DNA of 64,000 nucleotides from Planctomycetota bacterium (GTDB lineage: Bacteria; Planctomycetota; SZUA-567; JAFGGJ01): assembly GCA_016930595.1 (NCBI GenBank), contig JAFGGJ010000002.1, positions 1-64,000 of the forward strand, in the 5' to 3' direction. The position numbers were made by a program, and so were the translations under genes. The notes under the pieces are model-generated. The model saw only the letters and a program-made list of their open reading frames with translations, had not been told where the DNA came from and did no database searches. This document shows, piece after piece, positions 51,025 through 60,890 of the stretch (position 1 is its first letter; the number at the start of each line of letters is the position of its first letter).

Positions 51025-53262
51025 ATGGCTGCGAACAGGCTGGGCGTGCCCGCCCGCTTCATGGTGGTTGTGGCTCTTGTTGCGGGGTTTTCCGTTCAAT
51101 CGTATGCGGACGGTTTTGTGATCATTGTTCCTCCGCATCCGCCGGTGCCGATGCCGGTGCCTCGAATCGTCCAGCTCGCCGTGCGCAAGCACAACGTCAC
51201 GGTGGACATCAAGGGCCCGGTGGTGACTACGGAGATCGACCAGGTCTTCTACAACCCGAACAATATCCAGCTGGAAGGCGAATACCTGTTCCCCATACCG
51301 GAAGGAGCGTCGATAAAGGACTTCACTCTTTATATTAACGGCCAGCCCGTGAAAGCCGAACTGCTGGATGCCGACAAGGCCCGCAAGACCTACGAGGACA
51401 TAGTCCGGCGCATGCGCGACCCGGCGCTACTGGAATATTCGGGGCGGGGCCTGTTCAAAGCCAGGATATTTCCCATACCGGCCAGGGGCGAACGCAGGGT
51501 AGTGCTGCGCTATTCCGAAATACTCACGCCGGACGCCCAGGTGTGGAGCTACCGCTATCCCCTGAACACGGAGAAATTCTCCTCGGCGCCGCTTGAGGAG
51601 GTGTCCGTGGAAGTCAAGTGCCAGTCGAAGCGCCGGATCCAGGGCGTGTATTCCACCAGTCATCCGGGCGGTAGCCTCGAAAAGCAGAAAGACGGAATGG
51701 GCTTCACGTACAGCTGGTCGGACCGGAACGTGACCCCGGACAGGGATTTCCTGCTGCATTTCATAACCGCCACGGGGGAAGTCGGTGCCGCGCCCGTCGT
51801 TTACCGTGAAGCCGGCGAAGACGGTTATTTCATGCTGCTTGTCGGCGTCGATGCGCCTCCCGCCGGGCGCCGGGCGATACCCAAGGACATAGTCTTCGTC
51901 ATGGACACGTCCGGTTCGATGAGGGGCAAGAAGATCCGGCAGGCGAAGGATGCCCTGCGCTTCTGCCTCCAGGGACTTTCGGCGAACGATTCCTTCAATG
52001 TCATTTCGTTCAGCACCGGGGTGCACGCCTTTTTCGAGAACATGGTGCAGGTTGCCGATACCCGCGTGAAGGAAGCCCTGCAGAAGGCCGACGAACTCGA
52101 TGCTTCGGGCGGGACGAACATTGACGAGGCCCTTGCCGAAGCGCTGAAAATGGTCGGAGGCCAGGACGACCGCCCGGCCTACATAGTTTTCCTTACCGAC
52201 GGCCAGCCCACCGTCGGCGAGACTTCTGTGGACGGGATAGCCGGGGCTGCCAGGAAAGGCAACCGGCGCAACGCGCGGATCTTCTCCTTTGGCGTGGGAG
52301 ACAGGCTGAATGCCAAGCTGCTCGACGTGCTGACGAGAGACAGCCGCGGCGCAAAAGTGTACGTGGGCGAAGAGGAGGATCTTGAAGTAAAGCTGTCGTC
52401 GTTCTATTCCAAGATAGCGAACCCGGCGCTTTCGGACGTCAAGATGGAAGTCCGCGGCGTGGAAGTGTACGATGTGTTCCCGAGAGAGCTGCCGGATCTC
52501 TTCTACGGCCAGGAACTTACTGTGTACGGCCGGTTCAAGGGCGAAGGCAAGGCGACCGTTGTACTGAAAGGCAAGCGCGGCGGCGAGGCTGCGGCCATGG
52601 AATATGAAGCGGACTTCGCAAGCGAAAAGAACGCTGAGCCGGTACCTCGTCTCTGGGCCGCACAGAAAGTCGCCTTCCTGCTGGAAGACATCCGCCTGGA
52701 AGGCGAAACCGCGGCGCTGAAAGACGAAGTCGTGCGCCTGGCCCGCAAGTACGGCATAATCACGCCGTATACCAGCATGCTGGTGCTTGAAGACGAGGAA
52801 GTCCAGGGCCGCCCGCCCATCCTGCGCGAGGCGGTCAAGTCCGCGGCCGACGCCGCCCCCGCCAGCGCGCCCGCCGTCGAAAGGGAATTCAGGCAGAGGG
52901 CGGAAGAAGCCCGCAGGAATTTCGGCCATGAACTGGGTGCCGGCGCCGTGAGGGCCAGCAAGGATATCAATGACCTGAAAAAGGCCGAGGCGCTGAGCGG
53001 CGATATCGCCGGCATGAGCACGGGTGGGCGGTACATCGAGCAGGCGATCAGGCGTTTTGCCGGCAAGACGTTCTACAAGGTCGGCGATTACTGGCAGGAT
53101 GCGGATTACAATTCGGCCGACATGAAGACCATAGACCTGAAGTTCCTCAGCGACGAGTACTTTGCCCTGGCGGCAAAATATTCCGAACTGGGCAAGTATC
53201 TCGCTCTCGGCGACCAGGTTATCGTGGTTCTCGGCGGGAAGGCCTACAAGGTATCCCCGTAG
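51025..53262 (+). CDS. Secreted VIT and von Willebrand A domain protein
   Basis: 745 residues. A signal peptide (MAANRLGVPARFMVVVALVA onward, cleaved near QSYA) is followed by a proline-rich stretch, a VIT domain about 45-170 (KGPVVTTEIDQVFYNPNN, LEGEYLFPIPEGASIKDFTLYI, RKTYEDIVRRMRDPALLEY) and a vWA domain about 285-465. The MIDAS is intact: DTSGS (Asp294), SGGTNI and LTDGQP. A C-terminal region includes LARKYGIITPYTSMLVLEDEE, typical of the family. It binds divalent cation-dependent partners in the periplasm or at the surface. AAAGGAGG precedes the ATG. It is in its own unit after a terminator. Confidence 0.9.
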   Translation: MAANRLGVPARFMVVVALVAGFSVQSYADGFVIIVPPHPPVPMPVPRIVQLAVRKHNVTVDIKGPVVTTEIDQVFYNPNNIQLEGEYLFPIPEGASIKDFTLYINGQPVKAELLDADKARKTYEDIVRRMRDPALLEYSGRGLFKARIFPIPARGERRVVLRYSEILTPDAQVWSYRYPLNTEKFSSAPLEEVSVEVKCQSKRRIQGVYSTSHPGGSLEKQKDGMGFTYSWSDRNVTPDRDFLLHFITATGEVGAAPVVYREAGEDGYFMLLVGVDAPPAGRRAIPKDIVFVMDTSGSMRGKKIRQAKDALRFCLQGLSANDSFNVISFSTGVHAFFENMVQVADTRVKEALQKADELDASGGTNIDEALAEALKMVGGQDDRPAYIVFLTDGQPTVGETSVDGIAGAARKGNRRNARIFSFGVGDRLNAKLLDVLTRDSRGAKVYVGEEEDLEVKLSSFYSKIANPALSDVKMEVRGVEVYDVFPRELPDLFYGQELTVYGRFKGEGKATVVLKGKRGGEAAAMEYEADFASEKNAEPVPRLWAAQKVAFLLEDIRLEGETAALKDEVVRLARKYGIITPYTSMLVLEDEEVQGRPPILREAVKSAADAAPASAPAVEREFRQRAEEARRNFGHELGAGAVRASKDINDLKKAEALSGDIAGMSTGGRYIEQAIRRFAGKTFYKVGDYWQDADYNSADMKTIDLKFLSDEYFALAAKYSELGKYLALGDQVIVVLGGKAYKVSP

Positions 53263-53279
53263 CAGGTTTCGAGGCGTGC

Positions 53280-53316
53280 GGGGCCGGCCGTACAGGAGCC
53301 GGTCCCGCTGCCGTTT
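53280..53316 (+). terminator. Possible terminator
   Basis: GGGGCCGGC / GCCGGTCCC, nine pairs with one G-U, nine-base loop; TTTT follows seven bases after the stem, so termination may be weak. Confidence 0.4.
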
Positions 53317-53415
53317 TCAGGCGGCGCATCGTATGCCGGTGTTGCCGTGACAGCCCCCCCCGTTTCTTTCCGCAAGGCGCAGGTTTGAAGTGCGCCTTTT
53401 CCTCCCCGGCGTCGA

Positions 53416-53443
53416 TTGACCGCACGGCGGACCCGGTTACCAT
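53416..53443 (+). promoter_or_regulatory. Promoter for the glutamate dehydrogenase gene
   Basis: TTGACC (53416-53421), 16 bases, TACCAT (53438-53443), 34 bases before the GTG start. A further TTGACA at 53450-53455 is too near the start to serve as a -35. Confidence 0.5.
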
Positions 53444-53477
53444 ATCACGTTGACACAGCGTCGAAAGGAGGCTGTCC

Positions 53478-54683
53478 GTGCCAGTCATAAACTTCAGCAG
53501 CGTCAGGAAGTACGTGGATGTCCCCGATGATGCCGAAAGGATACTGTCCCGTCCCGAAAAGCAGCAGATATACAATCTTAACGTGCATCATGACCAGGGG
53601 CTGCTGGTGCAGACGGATGCCTACGTCGTCTACTACAGCACCGTGCGCGGCCCCGCCAAGGGCGGCATACGTTTCTGGCATGATGTCAACCTGGAAGAAA
53701 CCACTACTCTCGCAGAACTCATGGTCTGGAAGACGGCCCTTACCGGTATTCCTTTCGGCGGGGGCAAGTCCGGCATAAGGGCCGACCACCACAAGCTGAC
53801 TCGCTTCCAGAAGACCGTCATCATGAAGGAATTCATCCACCTGTTGCGCAACGACGTTGTGGAAGGCACCTACATACCGGCTCCCGACATGGGCACCAAC
53901 CCCATAGACATGGCTGTCATTTTCGGTGAAACGCATATCACGGAATGCGTTACGGGCAAGCCGGTCGGAGTAGGGGGATTGCCGGGCAGGCTTCAGGCGA
54001 CGGGCCGCGGCGTGTCCACCATCGCCGACATGACCGCCGCCCACCTGCTCAACAAGCCGGTTGAGGATATCTCCGTCGCCATACAGGGCTTCGGCAACGT
54101 CGGTTCATGGACCGCCCATTTTCTTTACGGGAAAGGCGCCAGGGTGGTCGCCGTCAGCGACATCGACGGCGGCATTGCCGATTCCAAGGGCCTGAACGTC
54201 CCCGAACTGATGGCGCACAAGACCGAAGGCAATCCCGTGGTGGACCTGCCCGGCTCGGCGCGCATATCCAATGAAGAACTCCTGGCCATGGATGTCGATA
54301 TACTTATTCCGGCGGCCGCCGGTGAAGTGATAGTCCCCGCCAACGCCGCCGATATCCGGGCCAAGGCCGTCGTCGAAGGCGCCAATCATCCCGTTGTTGC
54401 CGAGGCGGATCCCATCCTGCGCGAGAATAACATTCTGGTCGTGCCGGATATTCTCACCAATGCCGGCGGCGTTGTCGCCAGCTACGTCGAATGGCACAAG
54501 GGCAAGAGCGGGGCACTTTCCGGCGAGCAGGAGACTTTCGAGGTCGTCGATAAACTGCTGGGCGACGCTTTTCTCCACATGAAAGACCTCGCCGGCGACA
54601 GCACCGACGACCTCCGCAACGCCGCCATGGCGCTTGCGGCGGGCAAGGTGGTCCAGTCCATGAAGGAAAGAGGGTGGATATAG
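53478..54683 (+). CDS. gdhA: Glu/Leu/Phe/Val dehydrogenase (glutamate dehydrogenase)
   Basis: 401 residues. The catalytic segment GIPFGGGKSGIRAD contains the substrate lysine; RGPAKGGIRFW lies upstream, and APDMGTNPIDMAVIF is conserved. The NAD(P) Rossmann motif is IQGFGNVGSWTAHF. It interconverts glutamate and 2-oxoglutarate plus ammonia. The exact amino acid preference is not provable here. GTG start with AAAGGAGG six bases before it. It ends one base before pyrF. Confidence 0.92.
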   Translation: MPVINFSSVRKYVDVPDDAERILSRPEKQQIYNLNVHHDQGLLVQTDAYVVYYSTVRGPAKGGIRFWHDVNLEETTTLAELMVWKTALTGIPFGGGKSGIRADHHKLTRFQKTVIMKEFIHLLRNDVVEGTYIPAPDMGTNPIDMAVIFGETHITECVTGKPVGVGGLPGRLQATGRGVSTIADMTAAHLLNKPVEDISVAIQGFGNVGSWTAHFLYGKGARVVAVSDIDGGIADSKGLNVPELMAHKTEGNPVVDLPGSARISNEELLAMDVDILIPAAAGEVIVPANAADIRAKAVVEGANHPVVAEADPILRENNILVVPDILTNAGGVVASYVEWHKGKSGALSGEQETFEVVDKLLGDAFLHMKDLAGDSTDDLRNAAMALAAGKVVQSMKERGWI

Positions 54684-54684
54684 C

Positions 54685-55572
54685 GTGGCTCGAGACAACT
54701 TCGCAACACGTCTGAACGCGGCCGTCCGGGATTACGGTCCGCTCTGCGTCGGCATCGATCCCTTCTTCCCCAGCCTGCCTCCGGAACTGCGTGAACGCGT
54801 GGTTACCAGGACCGAAGAGGCCGCCGCCGTCGGCATCTTCGCCGACTCGATTATCGACGCTGTCGAGGGTATCGTCGGCGTGCTCAAGTTCCAGGTCGGC
54901 TATTTCGAAAAATACGGGGCGGCCGGTTACGTTGAGCTCGAAAGCGCCGTCAGGCGGGCCAGGAACGCCGGTTTTGTGGTTATAGCCGACGCAAAAAGAG
55001 GCGATATCGGTTCCACCATGAAGGCTTATGCCGACTTCTACATGGAAGTCCTCGACGTCGATGCCGTTACACTCAACCCGTACATGGGCAGCGACGTCGT
55101 CAAGCCGTTCCTGCCCTATGCCGAAAGAGGCAAGGGCGCTTTCCTGCTGAGCCGTACGTCCAACGCCGCCGCAGCGGAACTGCAGGAAGTCTCGGCGCGC
55201 GAAGGCCACCCCTACTACCTGTACCTTACCGAGCGCGTCCTGAGCTGGCAGCAGGACCTGGAACCGGACAACGACGGCTACCTGCCTTTCGGCATCGTGG
55301 CGGGTGCCACCGCCCCTGAAGAAATGGCCCTGCTCAGAAGCAGGTTCCCCCAGCTCCCCATGCTGGTCCCAGGGTTTGGTTTTCAGGGCGGTTCCGCCGA
55401 AGATACCGCCCCCGCTTTTGACGGCAACGGCACCGGGGCCGTCGTCAATTCCAGCCGGGGCATTATCTACGCTTTTGCCGGAGATTCCGTGCCCCGTGAT
55501 TGGCGCGAAGCGATAAGCGACGCCGCTCGTTCGGCCCAGGTGGCGCTGAAGAACGCAGCCAATGCTTCCTGA
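54685..55572 (+). CDS. pyrF: Orotidine 5'-phosphate decarboxylase (type 2)
   Basis: 295 residues. It converts OMP to UMP. The catalytic motif is IADAKRGDIGST, with an N-terminal CVGIDP and a phosphate-binding end PGFGFQGG and VNSSRGIIYAF. The length and motifs match the longer type 2 form rather than the 230-residue E. coli type. GTG start, one base after gdh and probably coupled. It overlaps truD by 11 bases. Confidence 0.95.
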   Translation: MARDNFATRLNAAVRDYGPLCVGIDPFFPSLPPELRERVVTRTEEAAAVGIFADSIIDAVEGIVGVLKFQVGYFEKYGAAGYVELESAVRRARNAGFVVIADAKRGDIGSTMKAYADFYMEVLDVDAVTLNPYMGSDVVKPFLPYAERGKGAFLLSRTSNAAAAELQEVSAREGHPYYLYLTERVLSWQQDLEPDNDGYLPFGIVAGATAPEEMALLRSRFPQLPMLVPGFGFQGGSAEDTAPAFDGNGTGAVVNSSRGIIYAFAGDSVPRDWREAISDAARSAQVALKNAANAS

Positions 55573-56821
55573 ATGTCCGCGGCAGGCCGGCCCGGCCGAC
55601 ATGGCGCGGCTTACCGACGGCATCCCGGGTACCGGGGGCGGGATGAAATTCCGGCCTGAGGATTTCATGGTGACCGAAATCCCCCTGTATGAAGCCTCGG
55701 GGCAGGGCACCCATCTCTACCTCACCGTCCGCAAGACCGGCCTGACCACGCATGCCGCGATCGACAGGATTGCCAGGAGCCTCGGCAGGAAGAGTCGCGA
55801 CGTGGGTTATGCCGGACTCAAGGACGCCGCGGCCGTCGCCGTTCAGCGGCTGTCCATTGAGCATGTCGATGAAAAAGCGGTGGAACGCCTGTCGGTGCCC
55901 GGCGTCGAAATCATCGATGTCCAGCGCCACCATAACAAGCTAAAGCCGGGCCACCTGGCGGGCAACCGTTTTCGTATCGTTATCAGGGGCGCGCGGCATG
56001 GTTCCGCCGCTGACGCGCAGAAATCGATGGACGTGCTTGCCGTCCGGGGCGTTCCCAACCACTTTGGTGAACAGCGGTTCGGCGGGTACCAGTCCGGCCA
56101 TCTTGCCGGGAGAGCATTGGTCAACGACGATGCGGACGCGTTTCTCCGGGTTCTCATGCTGCCTGCCGGCTGGCGGGATTTCGAACCGGACGCCGGTGCC
56201 GCCAGAACGGCGTTTTCCGAAGGACGCTTTGACGACGCTCTTAGGACCCTGCCTGTCTTCCTCCATGACGAACGCCTGCTTCTTGCCGAATTCGTCAGGT
56301 CCGGCAACGCCCGCAGCGCGATGCTTTCCGTCCGGCAGCGCATGCGCCGTTTCTACATGAACGCGTGGCAGTCGCACCTTTTCAATGAAGTCCTGCGCAG
56401 GCGGGGCGTTGACGGTATCGATACCATTGCCGAAGGAGACCTGGCCTATATTCATTCCAAGGGAGCCGTATTCCTTGTCGATGATCCCGCTGCTGAAGCG
56501 GAGCGCGTGCGGACGGCTGAGATTTCCCCTTCAGGTCCCATGTTCGGCCGCAAGACGATACTGGCCCGGGGCGCTCCCGGCGACGTGGAACGCGCCGTCA
56601 TGCGGGACGAAGGCATTTCTGCGGATACCTTCCGCTCCAGGCACCTCAAGGCGCTTGTCGGAGAAAGGCGGCCTCTCAGGGTTCCCATGCGCGACGTGCA
56701 GCCGGTGTCGGAACCGGAAGCCGGCGTTATCCTGCTTGAATTCTCCCTCCCTCCCGGCTCCTACGCCACGAACGTGGTGAGAGAAGTCACTAAGACTTCC
56801 GTTTCTTCGGACTGCTGCTAG
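55562..56821 (+). CDS. truD: tRNA pseudouridine(13) synthase TruD
   Basis: 419 residues. Catalytic motif GYAGLKDAAAVAVQRLS (the Asp after LK), then NHFGEQRFG and NAWQSHLFNEVLRRR, plus a TRUD insertion domain. The LEFSLPPGSYATNVVREV end is typical. It modifies U13 of tRNA-Glu. The first ATG overlaps the pyrF end; a later in-frame ATG is at MKFRPEDF, and the ribosome site is weak for both. Confidence 0.93.
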   Translation: MLPECPRQAGPADMARLTDGIPGTGGGMKFRPEDFMVTEIPLYEASGQGTHLYLTVRKTGLTTHAAIDRIARSLGRKSRDVGYAGLKDAAAVAVQRLSIEHVDEKAVERLSVPGVEIIDVQRHHNKLKPGHLAGNRFRIVIRGARHGSAADAQKSMDVLAVRGVPNHFGEQRFGGYQSGHLAGRALVNDDADAFLRVLMLPAGWRDFEPDAGAARTAFSEGRFDDALRTLPVFLHDERLLLAEFVRSGNARSAMLSVRQRMRRFYMNAWQSHLFNEVLRRRGVDGIDTIAEGDLAYIHSKGAVFLVDDPAAEAERVRTAEISPSGPMFGRKTILARGAPGDVERAVMRDEGISADTFRSRHLKALVGERRPLRVPMRDVQPVSEPEAGVILLEFSLPPGSYATNVVREVTKTSVSSDCC

Positions 56822-56847
56822 AATACCCGTACAGGGAGGTGACGCAC

Positions 56848-57393
56848 ATGATTACCAGGCAGGAGTATGACGATGCCAGGGACCTGGCGCTGGAATACCT
56901 CGACGCGGTTGGTATCGCCGTGGCCGACGAAGAGCGCGAGCGGATAGAAGTGGCCGACTTCGGCCTATCAGACCTGTTGCACACCGGCCTCGAGCTCCTC
57001 GTGTACGTCAACACCGACCGGGTCTGCGCAAAGGAACTGGTCCTCTTCCCGGGCCAGACCTGCCCCGAACACATGCATCCTCCCGTGCAGGGCGAACCGG
57101 GCAAGGAAGAGACCTTCCGTTGCAGGTCCGGCGAAGTCTACCTGTACGTCCCGGGCGAGCCGGCTGTCGCCCCCAGGGCATCGGCGCCCCCGGGCAGCAA
57201 AGACAGCTACACCGTCTGGCATGAAGTCATCCTTCGCCCCGGCGACCAGTACACGCTCCGCCCGCAAACGCTTCACTGGTTCCAGGCCGGGCCGGAAGGC
57301 GCCGTTGTGTCGGAGTTTTCCACGAAAAGCCGGGACGATTCCGATATCTTCACCGACCACGATGTCCAAAGAACGACTGAAATCAAAGACTGA
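56848..57393 (+). CDS. D-lyxose isomerase-like cupin
   Basis: 181 residues. A cupin with metal ligands EHMHPP (His75, His77), KEETF (Glu88) and a C-terminal TLHWFQ (His143), arranged as in D-lyxose ketol-isomerases that convert D-lyxose to D-xylulose and D-mannose to D-fructose. ATG 56848 is chosen because GGGAGG lies eight bases before it. It follows truD by 26 bases and ends flush with the convergent methyltransferase stop. It fits the mannosidase gene 1 kb away. Confidence 0.8.
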   Translation: MITRQEYDDARDLALEYLDAVGIAVADEERERIEVADFGLSDLLHTGLELLVYVNTDRVCAKELVLFPGQTCPEHMHPPVQGEPGKEETFRCRSGEVYLYVPGEPAVAPRASAPPGSKDSYTVWHEVILRPGDQYTLRPQTLHWFQAGPEGAVVSEFSTKSRDDSDIFTDHDVQRTTEIKD

Positions 57394-58296
57394 CTAGCCG
57401 CTCCCGGCGTCCTTCAGAAAGAACCGGAACTTGTTCCCCGTCCATATCCGCTTCAGGATCCGCTGGTACAGTTTCTTCAGCGGCCCCGGCGGCTGCCGGT
57501 ACCTGGAATACGTGAAGCACGCTGCCGCATGAAGACCCGCTTGCCCGGCGAGGTTCATGAACGCCCTGTGCGTGAATTCGAAGTAGTGATGAGGCGAATG
57601 TACCCGCGTCTTCTTGATGCCGGCCTGCTCCATCCACCTCTTGAATCGCAGGTCCGCGCCCATTATGTTCGGGATTTCCACCACCAGCAGGCCGCCGGGA
57701 GCCATCCGTTTCCGCAATGCCTTCATGAACAGTGCCGGGTCCGGCGTGTGCTCCAGCACGTGGCACGCCGCAACGACATCATATCTTCCCCGCACCGGTG
57801 CCGTGGTAATGTCTTCGCAATGTACGTTCAAGCCATGGCCCCGGCATGCCGTCACGCAGACGGTCGAAATGTCTATCCCGCAGGTATCCCACCCGGTCTC
57901 GCGCGCCGCGAGCAGCAGCCTGCCGGTATTGCAGCCGACGTCCAGGACCGAACCCTTCCTGCCCAGCAGGCGTTCGGCCTGCTCAAGCAGGTCGATATTA
58001 TGGAAGTACGTGGGGGCGTGCCCACGGAAATCACCTTCGTTCCCCGGTGCCGCGTCCGTGCGCCCATCCGTCTGCTCGTACATTTCTTCATGGAATTTTT
58101 CGTCGTACAGCGGCCTTGGCGACAGGTACAGCACGTCGCAGTTCTTGCACTGAACGAACCCGTGATCCAGGTCCACAACGTACTTGTGGAACGTCCTGCG
58201 GTACGGACTGCCGCATATTGGACACGCGGGAATCTCCTGCCACTCCCATCTCGTGTCGGCGGTGGTGCTTTCCCCTGTGGCGGGAGCTTTTCCCAT
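57394..58296 (-). CDS. SAM-dependent methyltransferase with N-terminal zinc ribbon
   Basis: 300 residues. A four-Cys ribbon opens the protein (CPICG, then CKNC after VVDLDHGFVQ). The methyltransferase core has VLDVGCNTGRLLLAA (motif I), GIDIS, AACHVLEHTPDPALFM and PGGLLVVEIPNI. Such zinc-ribbon methyltransferases often act on polysaccharides or lipid-linked sugars. Substrate unknown. It is convergent with the isomerase gene with no spacing and divergent from the mannosidase across 158 bases. Confidence 0.85.
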   Translation of the reverse strand: MGKAPATGESTTADTRWEWQEIPACPICGSPYRRTFHKYVVDLDHGFVQCKNCDVLYLSPRPLYDEKFHEEMYEQTDGRTDAAPGNEGDFRGHAPTYFHNIDLLEQAERLLGRKGSVLDVGCNTGRLLLAARETGWDTCGIDISTVCVTACRGHGLNVHCEDITTAPVRGRYDVVAACHVLEHTPDPALFMKALRKRMAPGGLLVVEIPNIMGADLRFKRWMEQAGIKKTRVHSPHHYFEFTHRAFMNLAGQAGLHAAACFTYSRYRQPPGPLKKLYQRILKRIWTGNKFRFFLKDAGSG

Positions 58297-58454
58297 CCGA
58301 GTCTCCTGTCGCCGTTGATTCTACTTGCCGGACCGGTGTTCCGCAACGTTTCGGCGTCGCTTTCGACACATGCGGCAGCCGTTTGTGCTTTACATCGGAA
58401 TCCGTTCGCCGAAAATCACCTCTTACCGGATGAACGCATGTATTCGGAGGAACC

Positions 58455-60890
58455 ATGATTACGCGTACGTCTCTCTGTGGGCGCTGGGCGCTGGGCGGGA
58501 CTGACCCGGGAGCCGGGGAAAGAAGGGGCTACCAGTCCGCTCCCGCCTGGGAAGCCTTCGATGCCCTTGTCCCCGGGGCCGTTCCCAACGACCTCGTAAA
58601 GGCGGGGCTTATTCCAGATCCGCGCTGGTGCAGGAATCCCGACGACGTTTCCTGGGTGGGACGGCGTGACTGGTGGCTTTTCAGGCGGTTTATCGCTCCG
58701 CCGGGCAGGCGCCACGCGCTTGTTTTTCACGGCGTTGACACTTTTGCGGAAGTCTTTATCGATGGCGAGCACGTTGCTTCGCTCGACAACCAGTTCGTTC
58801 CTCACGAAATTGACGTGACCGACCGCGTGAAGCCGGGCGTTGAGCATTCCATAAGCGTCAAGCTGGAAGCCCCCGAGCACGCCACGGCGAGGATTGCCGG
58901 CCGCCCGCTCAGTTTCTGCAACGGCTGGTACCACAGGCTTTACGCGCGCAAGGCACAGATGTCTTACGGCTGGGACTGGGCGCGCTACGTTCCCACGCTC
59001 GGGATACTGCGCCCCGTCGAAATCATCGGCGTTGACGGCCCCTCCGTTAAAGACGTCTGGATCAGGACGGTTTCCATCGACGGCGGTTCTGCTGTCATCG
59101 AAATAGCCGCTGCCATAGACAACCCCGGCGATGAGCACCGCGTGGAAATCGAATTCTCAGCGGCCTCCGATACCGGCTCCCGGATTGCTTTCTCCGACCT
59201 CGTCGTCCTTCAGTCGGGCATGACGGAATATTCAACGAGGATCGAAGTGAGAACCCCCGCCCTCTGGTGGCCTCTGGGATACGGTCGCCCTGCTTTGTAC
59301 CGGGGTAATTTCTCCCTGCGCCGGCAGGATTCCCCCGTCGCCTCCATGCCGGTTTCGTTCGGCATCAGGCAGGTTGAACTCGTGCTCGAAAAGGACGGGT
59401 GCCGCACCTTCTTCTTCCGCATCAACGGCAGGGACGTGTTCTGCCAGGGCGCCAATTGGGTTCCCCTCGATGTCGAATTCACCTCTTCCGCCGAAAAATA
59501 CCGCGCCGCTTTCGAAATGCTCAAACATGCCAACCTGAACATGCTCCGTGTATGGGGCGGCGGTATCATCGAAGATCCTCTCTTCTACGACCTTGCCGAT
59601 TCCAACGGCGTCATGCTCTGGCACGACATGATGTTCGCGTGCGGCGAATATCCCAGGGATGACGAGTTCAGGGACAAGGTCAAGGCCGAAGTCGCCCGCA
59701 TAACGGCGAACCTCAGAAACCATCCATCTGTCGTGCTCTGGTGCGGCAACAATGAGAACGCGTGGCTCGAATCCGATCATCCCCTGTATACCGTCGACCT
59801 CCCCGACGCCGTGCGCGGCTCCGACCCGGACAGGCCTTATTGGCCTTCCAGTCCCTATTCGCCGGACGGGATGCCGCCCAACTCACAGGATGCCGGCGAT
59901 TGCCACGACTGGGCCTGCTGGCATGGGGCCAGGGGCCTGCCGGCGGTGGAAGAGAATCACTGCCTGTTCCTCAGCGAATACGGGTGTCAGGCCCCGCCGG
60001 ACCTTGCCACGGTCAGACGTATCATCCCGGAACAGGACATCGGCCGCCTGGGTCCTTCATGGTCGCTCCGCATGGGCGTCGTTGAACTGCTCGCCTGCGT
60101 CGGTGCCCCCTGGATCGGCCACGCCCCCCGCGATATGCACCGGATGCTGAAAGCCATGTGGTGCGCCCAGCGTGAAATCGACTGCCGCGCCTACTACCTG
60201 CATCGTTCCCGGATGCTTCGTGCCGACGGCGGTTCCGGCGGCGTCCTTGTCTGGGCGTTCGGCGAAGCCTGGCCCGCAGTCAACTGGTCCATCCTGGACT
60301 ATCTCATGCACCCCAAGGCCGCGTATTATGGTATCCGGCGCGCCTGCCGTTCCGTTTCCATGACCCACGTCGTCGACGGCGGCTCCGTAAGGACCACCCT
60401 CAGCAACCAGTCTTCTGAAACCGTCCGGGGAGTCATGACTGTAAGGCTGTGCGATCTGAGCGGTGCCGCCCTTGCCGAAGCTTCCGCGGAAGTCGCGGCT
60501 TCACCGATGAGCGTCGCCGGAGGGCCCCGGCTGGATAACCCGGCCGGCGCGGTTGTCAGCGTTTTCTCTTTTGCTGTCGATGGAGCGGCCGTTAGCGATC
60601 TTCAGTGGCTCGTGCCCGTGGCGACACAGGATCTCCCCGACGCTTCCCTCGCCGCAGAATGGCTGGACGACTTCACTCTCTCGGTTCGGAATGACGGCGG
60701 CTGCATCGCGAGAATGGTCCAGGTCCGGGACGAAGTCGGGTGCGGCGTGCTCTGGAACGACGATTCTTTCGATCTGCTGCCGGGTGAAGGTCGCTTTCTC
60801 GCGGGCCGTCTAATACCGGGGATGGCGCCTTATCGCCGTTCCCCGGTCCTGGTGTCAGCCGAGAACTGCGGGATGCGGAGGGTGACTTGA
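58455..60890 (+). CDS. GH2 beta-mannosidase
   Basis: 811 residues. Beta-mannosidase features: VPGAVPNDLVKAG, SFCNGWYHRLYARKAQMSYGWDWARYVPT, LWWPLGYGRPALY, GANWVPLD, acid/base Glu434 (WCGNNENAW) and nucleophile Glu508 (FLSEYGCQ). It removes terminal beta-mannose. No signal peptide, so oligosaccharides must be imported. GGAGG sits before the ATG. The stop is overlapped by the next gene's TTG. Confidence 0.93.
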   Translation: MITRTSLCGRWALGGTDPGAGERRGYQSAPAWEAFDALVPGAVPNDLVKAGLIPDPRWCRNPDDVSWVGRRDWWLFRRFIAPPGRRHALVFHGVDTFAEVFIDGEHVASLDNQFVPHEIDVTDRVKPGVEHSISVKLEAPEHATARIAGRPLSFCNGWYHRLYARKAQMSYGWDWARYVPTLGILRPVEIIGVDGPSVKDVWIRTVSIDGGSAVIEIAAAIDNPGDEHRVEIEFSAASDTGSRIAFSDLVVLQSGMTEYSTRIEVRTPALWWPLGYGRPALYRGNFSLRRQDSPVASMPVSFGIRQVELVLEKDGCRTFFFRINGRDVFCQGANWVPLDVEFTSSAEKYRAAFEMLKHANLNMLRVWGGGIIEDPLFYDLADSNGVMLWHDMMFACGEYPRDDEFRDKVKAEVARITANLRNHPSVVLWCGNNENAWLESDHPLYTVDLPDAVRGSDPDRPYWPSSPYSPDGMPPNSQDAGDCHDWACWHGARGLPAVEENHCLFLSEYGCQAPPDLATVRRIIPEQDIGRLGPSWSLRMGVVELLACVGAPWIGHAPRDMHRMLKAMWCAQREIDCRAYYLHRSRMLRADGGSGGVLVWAFGEAWPAVNWSILDYLMHPKAAYYGIRRACRSVSMTHVVDGGSVRTTLSNQSSETVRGVMTVRLCDLSGAALAEASAEVAASPMSVAGGPRLDNPAGAVVSVFSFAVDGAAVSDLQWLVPVATQDLPDASLAAEWLDDFTLSVRNDGGCIARMVQVRDEVGCGVLWNDDSFDLLPGEGRFLAGRLIPGMAPYRRSPVLVSAENCGMRRVT

